Below are positions 1 to 5,444 of a stretch of 5,444 nt of DNA, one piece after another. Made by a program: the position numbers and the translations under genes. Source of the DNA: an uncultured Leptotrichia sp. (GTDB lineage Bacteria > Fusobacteriota > Fusobacteriia > Fusobacteriales > Leptotrichiaceae); assembly GCA_938017765.1 (NCBI GenBank), contig CALIJH010000076.1:1-5444 (forward strand). The letters are read 5' to 3'. How positions within the stretch are numbered: the stretch's first letter is position 1; every line of letters begins with the position of its first letter. Under the pieces are notes generated by a model. It was not told the DNA's origin. It saw only the letters and a program-made list of their open reading frames with translations, and ran no database searches.

Positions 1-20
1 GCCAATTTAGTAATTTTTAT

Positions 21-48
21 TTCAAAATTTTTAATTTTGTGATAAAAT
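21..48 (+). promoter_or_regulatory. Putative sigma-70-type promoter of the YueI-like/murA operon
   Basis: A -35-like TTCAAA (21-26, four of six consensus bases) and a -10-like TAAAAT (43-48) are 16 bases apart. Transcription would start near 54-56, giving a short leader before the ATG at 71. A perfect 7-bp inverted repeat (CAAAATT at 23-29, AATTTTG at 33-39) lies in the spacer. In DNA this AT-rich such matches are common, so this is a reasonable guess only. Confidence 0.4.
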
Positions 49-60
49 CTCTACTATGAA

Positions 61-65
61 TGGAG
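61..65 (+). promoter_or_regulatory. Ribosome binding site that favours the ATG at 71
   Basis: TGGAG at 61-65 is followed by five A's and then ATG at 71, a good Shine-Dalgarno spacing. The alternative in-frame ATG at 56 has no purine-rich site in front of it and sits at about the predicted transcription start, so the RBS lies inside the longer reading. This is why the CDS is placed at 71 and not at 56. Confidence 0.65.
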
Positions 66-70
66 AAAAA

Positions 71-661
71 ATGAAAAGTAATAATAATGAATCTCAAGCT
101 GAAATTATGAAACATATTGAAAACTTTACTGACAGAGTTAGAGAAGTAAAGATTGAAAAAAATGTATTTTTAGGGGAATATAAAGAAAGAGTTCTGGCAG
201 CTTTGACAGTAGAACAGGTCAGAGAAAAAGGAATATATCCTGAAATAGAAAAGGCTTTGGAAGATAAAGAAGCGAAAAAAATGATTATTTCAAGAGAAAT
301 GGATTTTAACGATATAAAAAAATATATAAATCTTGCCCAAAAGAAAAATATATCTTATAAAATGATAGACAGCCTGCTATATACAGGGAAAATAGGTCTT
401 GTAGTGGCTTCGGATGATGCTTTGAGTAATCCGCCTGAAAATCCCGTTGTGAAAAATAAAGCGGAAATATTTCAGGAAAAAAATTTACCTGCAATTTATT
501 ACCAGTCAATGGGCTGTAAAATATGTGAATTTCACAGAGAAATAATAAAAAAGGAATTACCCGAGTATGAAAACAGTTACAAGGAAATAAATTTTATAGA
601 CAGTATTCTTGGGACAAGATGTCCAATTTGTGAGAAATTAGGAGGAAAAAAACGTGGTTGA
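71..661 (+). CDS. YueI-family (DUF1694) protein with a C-terminal double-CxxC extension
   Basis: The protein has 196 residues from ATG 71, or 201 from ATG 56; the numbering here uses the 201-residue form. Residues about 37-132 match the YueI/DUF1694 family (PF07997) as I recall it: FLGEYKERV near the start, then YPEIEKAL, a beta strand KKMIISREM, a helix around 86-97, and GLVVASDDAL. The biochemical role of the family is unknown. No signal peptide or membrane segment is visible, so it is probably cytoplasmic. From about residue 135 there is an extension not expected in the roughly 130-residue Bacillus YueI. It carries C154-x-x-C157 and C189-x-x-C192, spaced like a four-cysteine metal site or a redox pair. 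The gene overlaps murA by 8 bases and is the first gene of the operon. Family assignment is fairly sure; function is not known. Confidence 0.82.
   Translation: MKSNNNESQAEIMKHIENFTDRVREVKIEKNVFLGEYKERVLAALTVEQVREKGIYPEIEKALEDKEAKKMIISREMDFNDIKKYINLAQKKNISYKMIDSLLYTGKIGLVVASDDALSNPPENPVVKNKAEIFQEKNLPAIYYQSMGCKICEFHREIIKKELPEYENSYKEINFIDSILGTRCPICEKLGGKKRG
640..645 (+). promoter_or_regulatory. Shine-Dalgarno site of murA inside the upstream gene
   Basis: AGGAGG at 640-645 is a full-consensus site, 8 bases before the GTG at 654. It lies within the last codons of the YueI-like gene, whose stop (TGA, 659-661) comes after the murA start. Ribosomes finishing the first gene therefore arrive on the murA initiation site, which predicts translational coupling. 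It also decides the GTG start, because the first in-frame ATG of murA is 53 codons further on and would remove the Lys-Asn motif near the N-terminus. Confidence 0.8.
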
Positions 662-1922
662 CGGATTTAAAATTAAAGGAAAGACCCCTTTGAACGGGAC
701 AATAAAAGTAAGTGGAGCTAAAAATGCGGCTTTGCCTATAATAATCGCTACATTGGTAGCAAGAGGGGAATATATACTCAAAAATGTTCCTAATCTGAGA
801 GATATAAGAATATTGATGAAACTTCTCGAGGATTTGGGAATGGAAACTCAGAAACTGGATGATACTACGTATAAAATAATAAATAACGGATTTAAGAGAA
901 ATGAGGCAAGCTATGAAATAGTAAAACAAATGAGGGCATCATTTCTTGTAATGGGACCTATGATAGCAAATCTTGAAGAATCTGTTGTTTCACTGCCGGG
1001 AGGATGTGCAATAGGTTCAAGACCTGTAGACCTTCATTTAAAAGGCTTTGAAGCACTTGGTGCTGAAATAACGAGAGTTCACGGATATATTCATGCCAAG
1101 TCGGATAAGCTTAAAGGAGCTGAAATACCTTTAGGATTTCCGAGTGTAGGAGCAACCCAAAATTTAATGATGGCGGCAGTCAAAATTCCCGGAAAAACTG
1201 TTATTTCTAACGCTGCGAGAGAGCCCGAAATAGTTGATTTAGGTAATTTTCTTAATAAAATGGGAGCAAAAATAACAGGACTGGGAACACCGAATATTGA
1301 AATAGAAGGTGTCGAAGAATTACACGGGATTGAATATTCGATAATGTCCGACAGAATTGAAGCGGGAACGTATATAATAGCTTCGTTAATCACGGACGGA
1401 GATTTAAAAATAGAAAATGCCAATCTGGAGGATTTGGGTGTATTTAAATCCGAACTGGAAGCAATGGGAGTAAAATTTGAACAGGACGGAAATATCCTGT
1501 CGGTAATAGGAAATCTGAAGGATTTGAAACCTGTAAAAATAAGAACAATGCCTCATCCCGGATTTCCTACAGATATGCAACCTCAAATGATGTTGTTACA
1601 AACTCTTGTAAACGGTTCAAGCTCAATGGAAGAAACGGTATTTGAAAACAGATTTATGCATGTACCTGAGTTTAACAGAATGGGTGCAGATATCACAATA
1701 AGACATGGAGTTGCCATTATAAACGGCGGACTTCCGTTAACAGGGGCTGAAGTTATGTCTTCCGACTTGAGAGCGGGAGCTGCACTTGTATTGGCAGGAT
1801 TGGCTGCTGACGGGGAAACTACTTTAAACAGAGTGTACCATATTGACAGAGGATATGACAAGCTTGAGGAAAAACTGAATGCAGTAGGAGCCGATATTAG
1901 AAGAGTTAAACTGGATATATAG
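654..1922 (+). CDS. murA: UDP-N-acetylglucosamine 1-carboxyvinyltransferase (MurA)
   Basis: MurA transfers enolpyruvate from phosphoenolpyruvate to UDP-GlcNAc, the first committed step of peptidoglycan synthesis, in the cytoplasm. At 422 residues it is full length for the family (E. coli about 419). Visible signatures are SGAKNAALP (K23-N24, the Lys/Asn pair near the N-terminus), the mobile active-site loop GGCAIGSRPVDLH with catalytic C118 and R123 (C115 and R120 in E. coli), GFPTDMQ with D307 (E. coli D305), and DLRAGA with D371 and R373. Because the loop residue is cysteine and not aspartate, the enzyme is predicted to be the fosfomycin-binding type. The start is GTG, set by AGGAGG at 640-645. 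It overlaps the YueI-like gene by 8 bases and is followed 40 bases later by a secreted small protein. All 18 arginines use AGA/AGG. Some bacteria have a second paralogue (MurZ); this window alone cannot tell which copy this is. Confidence 0.97.
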   Translation: MVDGFKIKGKTPLNGTIKVSGAKNAALPIIIATLVARGEYILKNVPNLRDIRILMKLLEDLGMETQKLDDTTYKIINNGFKRNEASYEIVKQMRASFLVMGPMIANLEESVVSLPGGCAIGSRPVDLHLKGFEALGAEITRVHGYIHAKSDKLKGAEIPLGFPSVGATQNLMMAAVKIPGKTVISNAAREPEIVDLGNFLNKMGAKITGLGTPNIEIEGVEELHGIEYSIMSDRIEAGTYIIASLITDGDLKIENANLEDLGVFKSELEAMGVKFEQDGNILSVIGNLKDLKPVKIRTMPHPGFPTDMQPQMMLLQTLVNGSSSMEETVFENRFMHVPEFNRMGADITIRHGVAIINGGLPLTGAEVMSSDLRAGAALVLAGLAADGETTLNRVYHIDRGYDKLEEKLNAVGADIRRVKLDI

Positions 1923-1962
1923 ATTATTATAAATAGTAGAATAGTATATAAGGAGATTTATT

Positions 1963-2475
1963 ATGAAAAAGATAATTTTTCTGGGAGTTCTAATTATTTC
2001 ATCTTTAATATTGGCAAAAGAAAAAATAGTCTGTTTTGTTCCGAAAGAGTTAAGGACAAATAAAAAAGCCAGAATGGTATATGAAGATACAAATAGGCAT
2101 TCGGAAGAAGAACTGGACAAAAATGTTTCTGAAACTTATAATGCGGGGAAAACCCTTTTAGAAAAGAGAGCAGTAGTTTTTCATATGAAATGCAGATATG
2201 ACGGAGATATGTATAATTATATCATGGCTTCCGACTACGCTATAGACTATCTTACAAAGCTGAAAACAAAGGGAGAGGAAGGAAATTATTATCTGCTCAC
2301 TTTACCTACAAATAAAGCTATTGTTTTTCAGGATATGCTTTTTATAGGGGATTTAATGGATAATTCAGTAGGAATATCCGACAAGCTCCTCTTAGTATTT
2401 TATCAGGTCAATCTGGAATTTCTTGAGCAGACAAGAAAAGAATTGATAAAAAATGGATTTAAACCTGTATTTTAA
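1963..2475 (+). CDS. Small secreted protein of unknown function
   Basis: I do not recognise a family for this 170-residue protein. It starts with a typical Sec signal peptide: MKK, then a hydrophobic core (about residues 4-17), and a likely signal peptidase I cleavage after LILA (residue 18). There is no lipobox and no later membrane segment, so the mature form of about 152 residues should be periplasmic or released. It has two cysteines, C24 and C77, which could form one disulfide after export. The middle is charged and rich in Lys, Glu and Asp; the last third has short hydrophobic stretches (LLLVFYQVNLEFL) that suggest a small alpha/beta fold. The start is well supported by AAGGAG at 1950-1955, 7 bases before ATG. 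It lies 40 bases after murA with no terminator between, so it is probably co-transcribed, and a strong terminator follows 15 bases after its stop. An envelope-related job is suggested only by this context. Confidence 0.85.
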   Translation: MKKIIFLGVLIISSLILAKEKIVCFVPKELRTNKKARMVYEDTNRHSEEELDKNVSETYNAGKTLLEKRAVVFHMKCRYDGDMYNYIMASDYAIDYLTKLKTKGEEGNYYLLTLPTNKAIVFQDMLFIGDLMDNSVGISDKLLLVFYQVNLEFLEQTRKELIKNGFKPVF

Positions 2476-2490
2476 ATATAAATATTATGG

Positions 2491-2535
2491 AAATCGGATT
2501 ATAAAATTATACATTTTTATAATTCGATTTTTTTT
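2491..2535 (+). terminator. Rho-independent terminator closing the murA operon
   Basis: The left arm (2491-2506) and right arm (2515-2530) pair over 16 positions with a single G-U wobble, around an 8-base loop (2507-2514). An unbroken run of eight T's (2528-2535) ends the structure. It begins 15 bases after the stop of the small secreted protein. It separates the murA operon from the autotransporter gene. The 5' arm begins with A's opposite the T-run, so it may also work weakly in the other direction. Confidence 0.88.
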
Positions 2536-2566
2536 ATAAAATTTTTTCTCTCATTTTTCTTTAATG

Positions 2567-2592
2567 TTGGAAATGTAAAATAATTCTATAAC
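2567..2592 (+). promoter_or_regulatory. Possible promoter of the autotransporter protease gene
   Basis: After the terminator, 83 bases (2536-2618) lead to the next gene and should hold its promoter. The best pieces I see are TTGGAA (2567-2572) and TATAAC (2587-2592), but the 14-base spacer is too short for an ordinary sigma-70 promoter. A perfect TATAAT at 2603-2608 sits directly against the ribosome binding site and would make an almost leaderless transcript. The exact promoter is not settled. Confidence 0.25.
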
Positions 2593-2608
2593 ATAAAAGA
2601 AATATAAT

Positions 2609-2613
2609 GGAGG
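2609..2613 (+). promoter_or_regulatory. Ribosome binding site of the autotransporter protease
   Basis: GGAGG at 2609-2613 is 5 bases before ATG at 2619 and fixes the start. The 11 bases around it (2606-2616) recur exactly at 2700-2710 inside the glycine-rich coding segment, where they encode protein. Confidence 0.75.
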
Positions 2614-2618
2614 TAAAT

Positions 2619-2681
2619 ATGAATATAAAAGCAAAGAAAACGATGTTTATAATAGCTCTAATCATAGCTTTGGCAAGCTGT
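2619..2681 (+). other. Lipoprotein (signal peptidase II) signal sequence
   Basis: The N-terminus has Lys at 4, 6 and 7, then a hydrophobic core about residues 9-19, then L-A-S-C with the lipidated cysteine as residue 21 (codon 2679-2681). It is followed by Gly-Gly-Gly-Ser and further glycine repeats. Together these are a textbook lipobox and flexible tether. The presence of a lipid anchor at the N-terminus of a protein that also has a C-terminal barrel is uncommon among autotransporters. Confidence 0.88.
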
Positions 2682-5444
2682 GGAGGAGGTTCGGGAGGAA
2701 ATGGAGGTAATGGATATACACAAAATCCTGCTCCAAGTAAACCTTCTAATCCCGGAAATGGTTTATATCCTCCAAACGGATCAACTGACGACGATGACGA
2801 TGATGATACGGATTATGGCTCCGGAATAAGATGGAATGATAAGAAAATAAGATATGATGAAAATAATCCTCATAATAAGACGTCATCATCTTCATCATAT
2901 GACGGAACTGGGGTAGCAGTGGGAGTTATTGACGTAGGATTCAATACGGATAACTATAAATTAAAGTCGGATATGAGAAATAAATTTGGAAACAGGCTGG
3001 AAAAAATATACACTCCCAATGTTACAACTGATGACGAATATCACGGAATACTCGTATCTGAAATGATAGGCGGAAATACTAAAAACGGCACGGCAAAAAA
3101 TGTAAAAATTTATGCGGCTGATTCTTCCCAATTGAAGGATAACGGGACAGACACTTATCCAAAACCTACGGTTTCCATGTACAATAAAATATATGCCAAA
3201 GGAGTAAAAATTTTTAACCAGTCTTACGGAGTAAACAGAATGGTAACTGAGTACAGCAGTTCTCCTTATTCACTTAAATATTATAAAGACCAAATAGAAA
3301 ACGATTTTTTAGATTTCTATAATAAAGCAGTAAATGAGGGAGCTTTATTTATGTGGGCAGCAGGAAATAACGAAGATAATGATCAGCCAAACCTTGAAGC
3401 GGGATTGCCTTATTTCGAGAGAAGTCTTGAGAAAGGCTGGATTTCAGTTGTAGGACTTTCTACAAAAGATTCTGATAATCTGGGAGATATTTCATGGGAT
3501 AATTTACAGGCACTGTCTTCTGCCGGAGTAGGAAAAAATTGGACTGTATCCGCAATAGCCGATTATAAATATGAAATAAACGGAAAGAGTATAAAAGCGG
3601 CAGGCTCTTCTTTTGCAACTCCTGTAGTAACAGGAACAGCTGCGATGATTAAGCAGAAATATCCATGGATGGACGGAAATCTGATAAAACAGACTATTCT
3701 TTCCACAGCAACGGATATAGGTGAACCAGGAGTGGATTCAACTTACGGTTGGGGACTTATAAATATTGACAAAGCTCTAAATGGACCTGCTAAATTTAGT
3801 AAAGCACTTGCACTGGATGACAATGTTACAGTCGATATACCAAGCGGGACTTACACATTTTCAAATAATATTTCAGGAGATGCAGGTTTGATCAAAAATG
3901 GAGCTGGAATATTGATTTTGTCAGGAAACAGTACATTTACAGGAAATACAACAGTAAACGCAGGAAAAGTTCAAATAAATGGAGTTTATACTTCTTCACT
4001 TAACGTAAGACCACAAGCGACACTTGCTACTCAAAATGCACTGATACAAAATGATGTAATAAATGCAGGAACAGTTGAAAATAGCGGTAGAACGACATTT
4101 GCTGGAAAATATATTTCACTTGAAAATTCGAGAATTAAAACAGATACAAATTCAACACTACACGTAAATGGTGATGTCAAATTAAATGGTGTTGCGATAG
4201 AAGTTGCAGCAAAAGATCAGAATGGACAAGATAGATATGTTACAGCTAAAGGTATTACAAATGATGTAATCACTTCAGATGGAAAAATTGAAGGAACTGT
4301 AAAAGGTGAGAATGAAAAAGATTTGGTAAATGTGGACGTTCAAAAAAAAGAAAATAAAGTTACAGCAAATCTTAGTCGTAAAAATGTAGAAACATATGTA
4401 AAAAATTCCAAAAATTCTGATGAAATGCAGCAAAATACAGCGGAAAATATAGAAACAGCATTTCAAAAATTAGATGAAGAAGTTGAAAATGGAAATACCA
4501 AAAATGTGGAAAATTTTGAGAAAAAAGCAGCGGTATTGCAGTCTCTTTCAACAAGAAGTGCAACAAGTGCAGCAGTGCTAGACAGTTTATCTGGGCAAAT
4601 TTATGCCTCTGCTCAAGCGCTAACTTTCCATCAATCACAGACAGTCAATAAAGACTTGTCAAATCGTCTTGTAATGCTTGGTACTCTTGACAATGTCGGA
4701 GATAACTTTGGACTTTGGATAACAGGACTTGGAGCAAATGGAAAATTAAAACAGGATGGTTACGCTGAAGGAAAAACTAAAGTTTACGGTGGTCAAGTTG
4801 GAGTTGATAAACAATTTGGTGACAATTTGATTTTAGGAACTGCACTATCCTATTCTAAAGCAAATGTCAAATTTAACAGATATGGTGGAAAATCTGATGC
4901 AAATAATTTTGGTATTTCATTGTATGGAAGATTAGGTAATAAAACAAATCCGTTATATTTACAAGGTCGTGCAGGAATTGGATTTGTTGATAGTGATGTT
5001 GAAAGGGATATTATTTTAAGTCCGACTGATTTTTCAAGAGCTAAAATTAATCACAATGACAAAGTGGTTTCAGGGTATTTAGAAACAGGCTATGACTTTA
5101 AAAATAAAAAAGGGGATTTTGTTATAACACCGTTTGTTGGACTTTCTCACGATACAGTAATCCGTGGTTCTTTCTCAGAAGACAACAGCCAATTTGGTCT
5201 AAAAGCTGATAAAAAAACATATGCTCAGACTTCAGGATTAGTTGGACTAAGAGTTGGAAAATCAGTTGACTGGAAAGGTGGAAGCAAATCGACATTCCAA
5301 GGTTATGTAATTCACCAGACTGCTTTTAATAACGAAGATTTAAGTTTTGACGCTAGTTATACAGGATTATCTAACGCCAAGTTCAAAGTAAAAGGAATAG
5401 GTCTGGCTAAAAACAAAACTTGGGTAGGAGTCGGAGCATTGACA
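2619..5444 (+). CDS. Lipidated subtilisin-like (S8) serine protease autotransporter, 3' end cut by window
   Basis: The frame is open for 942 codons to the window edge. Residues 1-20 are a lipoprotein signal with lipobox L18-A-S-C21; Gly at 22 fits outer-membrane sorting. A glycine-rich tether, an Asp7 run (57-63) and a Ser5 run (89-93) follow. The S8 domain spans about 96-388: catalytic D105 in VIDVGFN, H142 in EYHG, oxyanion N250 in AAGNN, nucleophile S331 in GSSFATP, ending at YGWGLINIDKAL. Residues 422-455 form one autotransporter beta-strand repeat (LSGNSTFTGNTTVNAGKVQ). A region about 590-690 looks helical and probably includes the barrel plug. The beta-barrel (PF03797 type) begins near W700; I judge 30-50 residues are missing, including the usual terminal aromatic. 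The protein is probably surface-anchored or self-released, and may cut other surface proteins as NalP and SphB1 do. The substrate is unknown. Arginine and glycine codon use shifts late in the gene. Confidence 0.93.
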   Translation, partial: MNIKAKKTMFIIALIIALASCGGGSGGNGGNGYTQNPAPSKPSNPGNGLYPPNGSTDDDDDDDTDYGSGIRWNDKKIRYDENNPHNKTSSSSSYDGTGVAVGVIDVGFNTDNYKLKSDMRNKFGNRLEKIYTPNVTTDDEYHGILVSEMIGGNTKNGTAKNVKIYAADSSQLKDNGTDTYPKPTVSMYNKIYAKGVKIFNQSYGVNRMVTEYSSSPYSLKYYKDQIENDFLDFYNKAVNEGALFMWAAGNNEDNDQPNLEAGLPYFERSLEKGWISVVGLSTKDSDNLGDISWDNLQALSSAGVGKNWTVSAIADYKYEINGKSIKAAGSSFATPVVTGTAAMIKQKYPWMDGNLIKQTILSTATDIGEPGVDSTYGWGLINIDKALNGPAKFSKALALDDNVTVDIPSGTYTFSNNISGDAGLIKNGAGILILSGNSTFTGNTTVNAGKVQINGVYTSSLNVRPQATLATQNALIQNDVINAGTVENSGRTTFAGKYISLENSRIKTDTNSTLHVNGDVKLNGVAIEVAAKDQNGQDRYVTAKGITNDVITSDGKIEGTVKGENEKDLVNVDVQKKENKVTANLSRKNVETYVKNSKNSDEMQQNTAENIETAFQKLDEEVENGNTKNVENFEKKAAVLQSLSTRSATSAAVLDSLSGQIYASAQALTFHQSQTVNKDLSNRLVMLGTLDNVGDNFGLWITGLGANGKLKQDGYAEGKTKVYGGQVGVDKQFGDNLILGTALSYSKANVKFNRYGGKSDANNFGISLYGRLGNKTNPLYLQGRAGIGFVDSDVERDIILSPTDFSRAKINHNDKVVSGYLETGYDFKNKKGDFVITPFVGLSHDTVIRGSFSEDNSQFGLKADKKTYAQTSGLVGLRVGKSVDWKGGSKSTFQGYVIHQTAFNNEDLSFDASYTGLSNAKFKVKGIGLAKNKTWVGVGALT
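2787..2897 (+). repeat. Asp-run and Ser-run low-complexity linker that can base-pair
   Basis: Seven consecutive Asp codons (GAC/GAT, 2787-2807) and five Ser codons (TCA/TCT, 2883-2897) bracket the segment between lipid tether and protease domain. Bases 2793-2806 and 2883-2896 are reverse complements at 13 of 14 positions, so the mRNA could fold a stem here with a loop of about 76 bases. The pairing follows partly from codon choice (GAT against TCA runs). The unit is three bases, so length changes would stay in frame and alter only linker length. Confidence 0.6.
3882..3983 (+). other. Passenger-associated beta-strand repeat (PATR-type), one copy
   Basis: Residues 422-455 of the protease autotransporter run AGLIKNGAGILILSGNSTF and continue through TGNTTVNAGKVQING. 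The pattern of Lys-x-Gly-x-Gly, L-x-L-S-G-x-x-x-[FY]-[TS]-G, and T-x-V-x-x-G is that of the autotransporter-associated beta-strand repeat (TIGR02601/PF12951). Only one clear copy is seen, so the beta-helical stem is short compared with large adhesin autotransporters. Confidence 0.8.
4710..5444 (+). other. Autotransporter beta-barrel (translocator) domain, incomplete
   Basis: From residue 698 the protein shows alternating polar and hydrophobic strands rich in Gly and aromatic residues: GLWITGLG, VYGGQVGVDKQFG, ILGTALSYSKANV, FGISLYGRLG, LYLQGRAGIGFVDSDV, VSGYLETGYDF, FVITPFVGLSHD, SGLVGLRVGKSV, STFQGYVIHQ and TWVGVGALT. This is the type of a 12-stranded autotransporter barrel. The preceding stretch (about 650-690, SGQIYASAQALTFHQSQ) is the likely helix that threads the pore. 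The final strands lie past the window. Confidence 0.88.

Noticed and set aside
56..70. ATG at 56 as the start of the first gene
   Set aside because: It has no ribosome site, would be nearly leaderless from the proposed promoter, and the good TGGAG site lies inside it, serving ATG 71.
828..1438. Repeated string GAGGATTTGGG in murA (828-838 and 1428-1438)
   Set aside because: It encodes the same Glu-Asp-Leu-Gly turn in two of the internally repeated structural units of the MurA fold, so it reflects ancient protein symmetry and not a DNA repeat element.
1091..1861. Minus-strand open frames opposite murA
   Set aside because: They are mirror readings of a clearly coding murA, with no ribosome site or recognisable protein.
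654..1922. Possible fosfomycin resistance of MurA through loss of the loop cysteine
   Set aside because: The loop has the standard cysteine (C118), so no intrinsic resistance of the Cys-to-Asp kind is indicated.
1824..2120. Minus-strand frame of 98 codons across the murA/secreted-protein junction
   Set aside because: It crosses two supported genes and the intergenic gap, has a biased Ser/Ile/Phe composition and no supported start.
2710..2829. Out-of-frame mini-ORF (39 codons) after the duplicated GGAGG motif
   Set aside because: The ATG is only 2 bases after GGAGG, too close for normal initiation, and the peptide (several Met and Thr from the GAT run) looks like a by-product of the Asp-coding repeat.
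4275..4638. Two overlapping minus-strand open frames opposite the autotransporter (63 and 88 codons)
   Set aside because: They are rich in Phe, Leu, Ile and Cys as expected from reading A-rich coding sequence backwards, lack convincing ribosome sites, and lie fully inside a well-supported gene.

Overview
The window looks like chromosomal DNA from an AT-rich diderm of the Fusobacteriota, most likely Leptotrichia or a close relative. The evidence is the strong A/T bias, arginine coded almost only by AGA/AGG, Firmicute-like Shine-Dalgarno sites, and an autotransporter, which needs an outer membrane. The linker and barrel wording of that autotransporter resembles Leptotrichia autotransporters as I remember them. 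The genus is an inference from memory, not a search result.

Positions 1-2535 read as one short operon on the + strand. A plausible promoter (about 21-48) precedes a YueI/DUF1694-family protein with an extra C-terminal CxxC...CxxC segment. Its last 8 bases overlap the GTG start of murA, the first committed enzyme of peptidoglycan synthesis. Forty bases after murA comes a small protein with a signal peptide and no recognised family. A strong intrinsic terminator (2491-2535) closes the unit. The only link to cell-wall synthesis beyond murA itself is this arrangement.

Positions 2536-5444 hold a separate transcription unit: a large ORF that is still open at the window edge (942 codons visible). 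It encodes a lipoprotein signal, a glycine-rich and aspartate-rich tether, a complete subtilisin-type (S8) protease domain with its Asp/His/Asn/Ser residues, one autotransporter beta-strand repeat, a helical linker and most of a C-terminal autotransporter beta-barrel. This is the architecture of lipidated protease autotransporters such as NalP and SphB1, which release or mature other surface proteins. The same role here is an inference.

I see no tRNA, rRNA, CRISPR array, insertion sequence or phage gene, and no gene supported on the minus strand. The most notable points are the CxxC extension on the YueI-like protein, the lipidated protease autotransporter, and a codon-use shift toward its barrel that suggests a mosaic gene. 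I found no convincing new multi-gene system.
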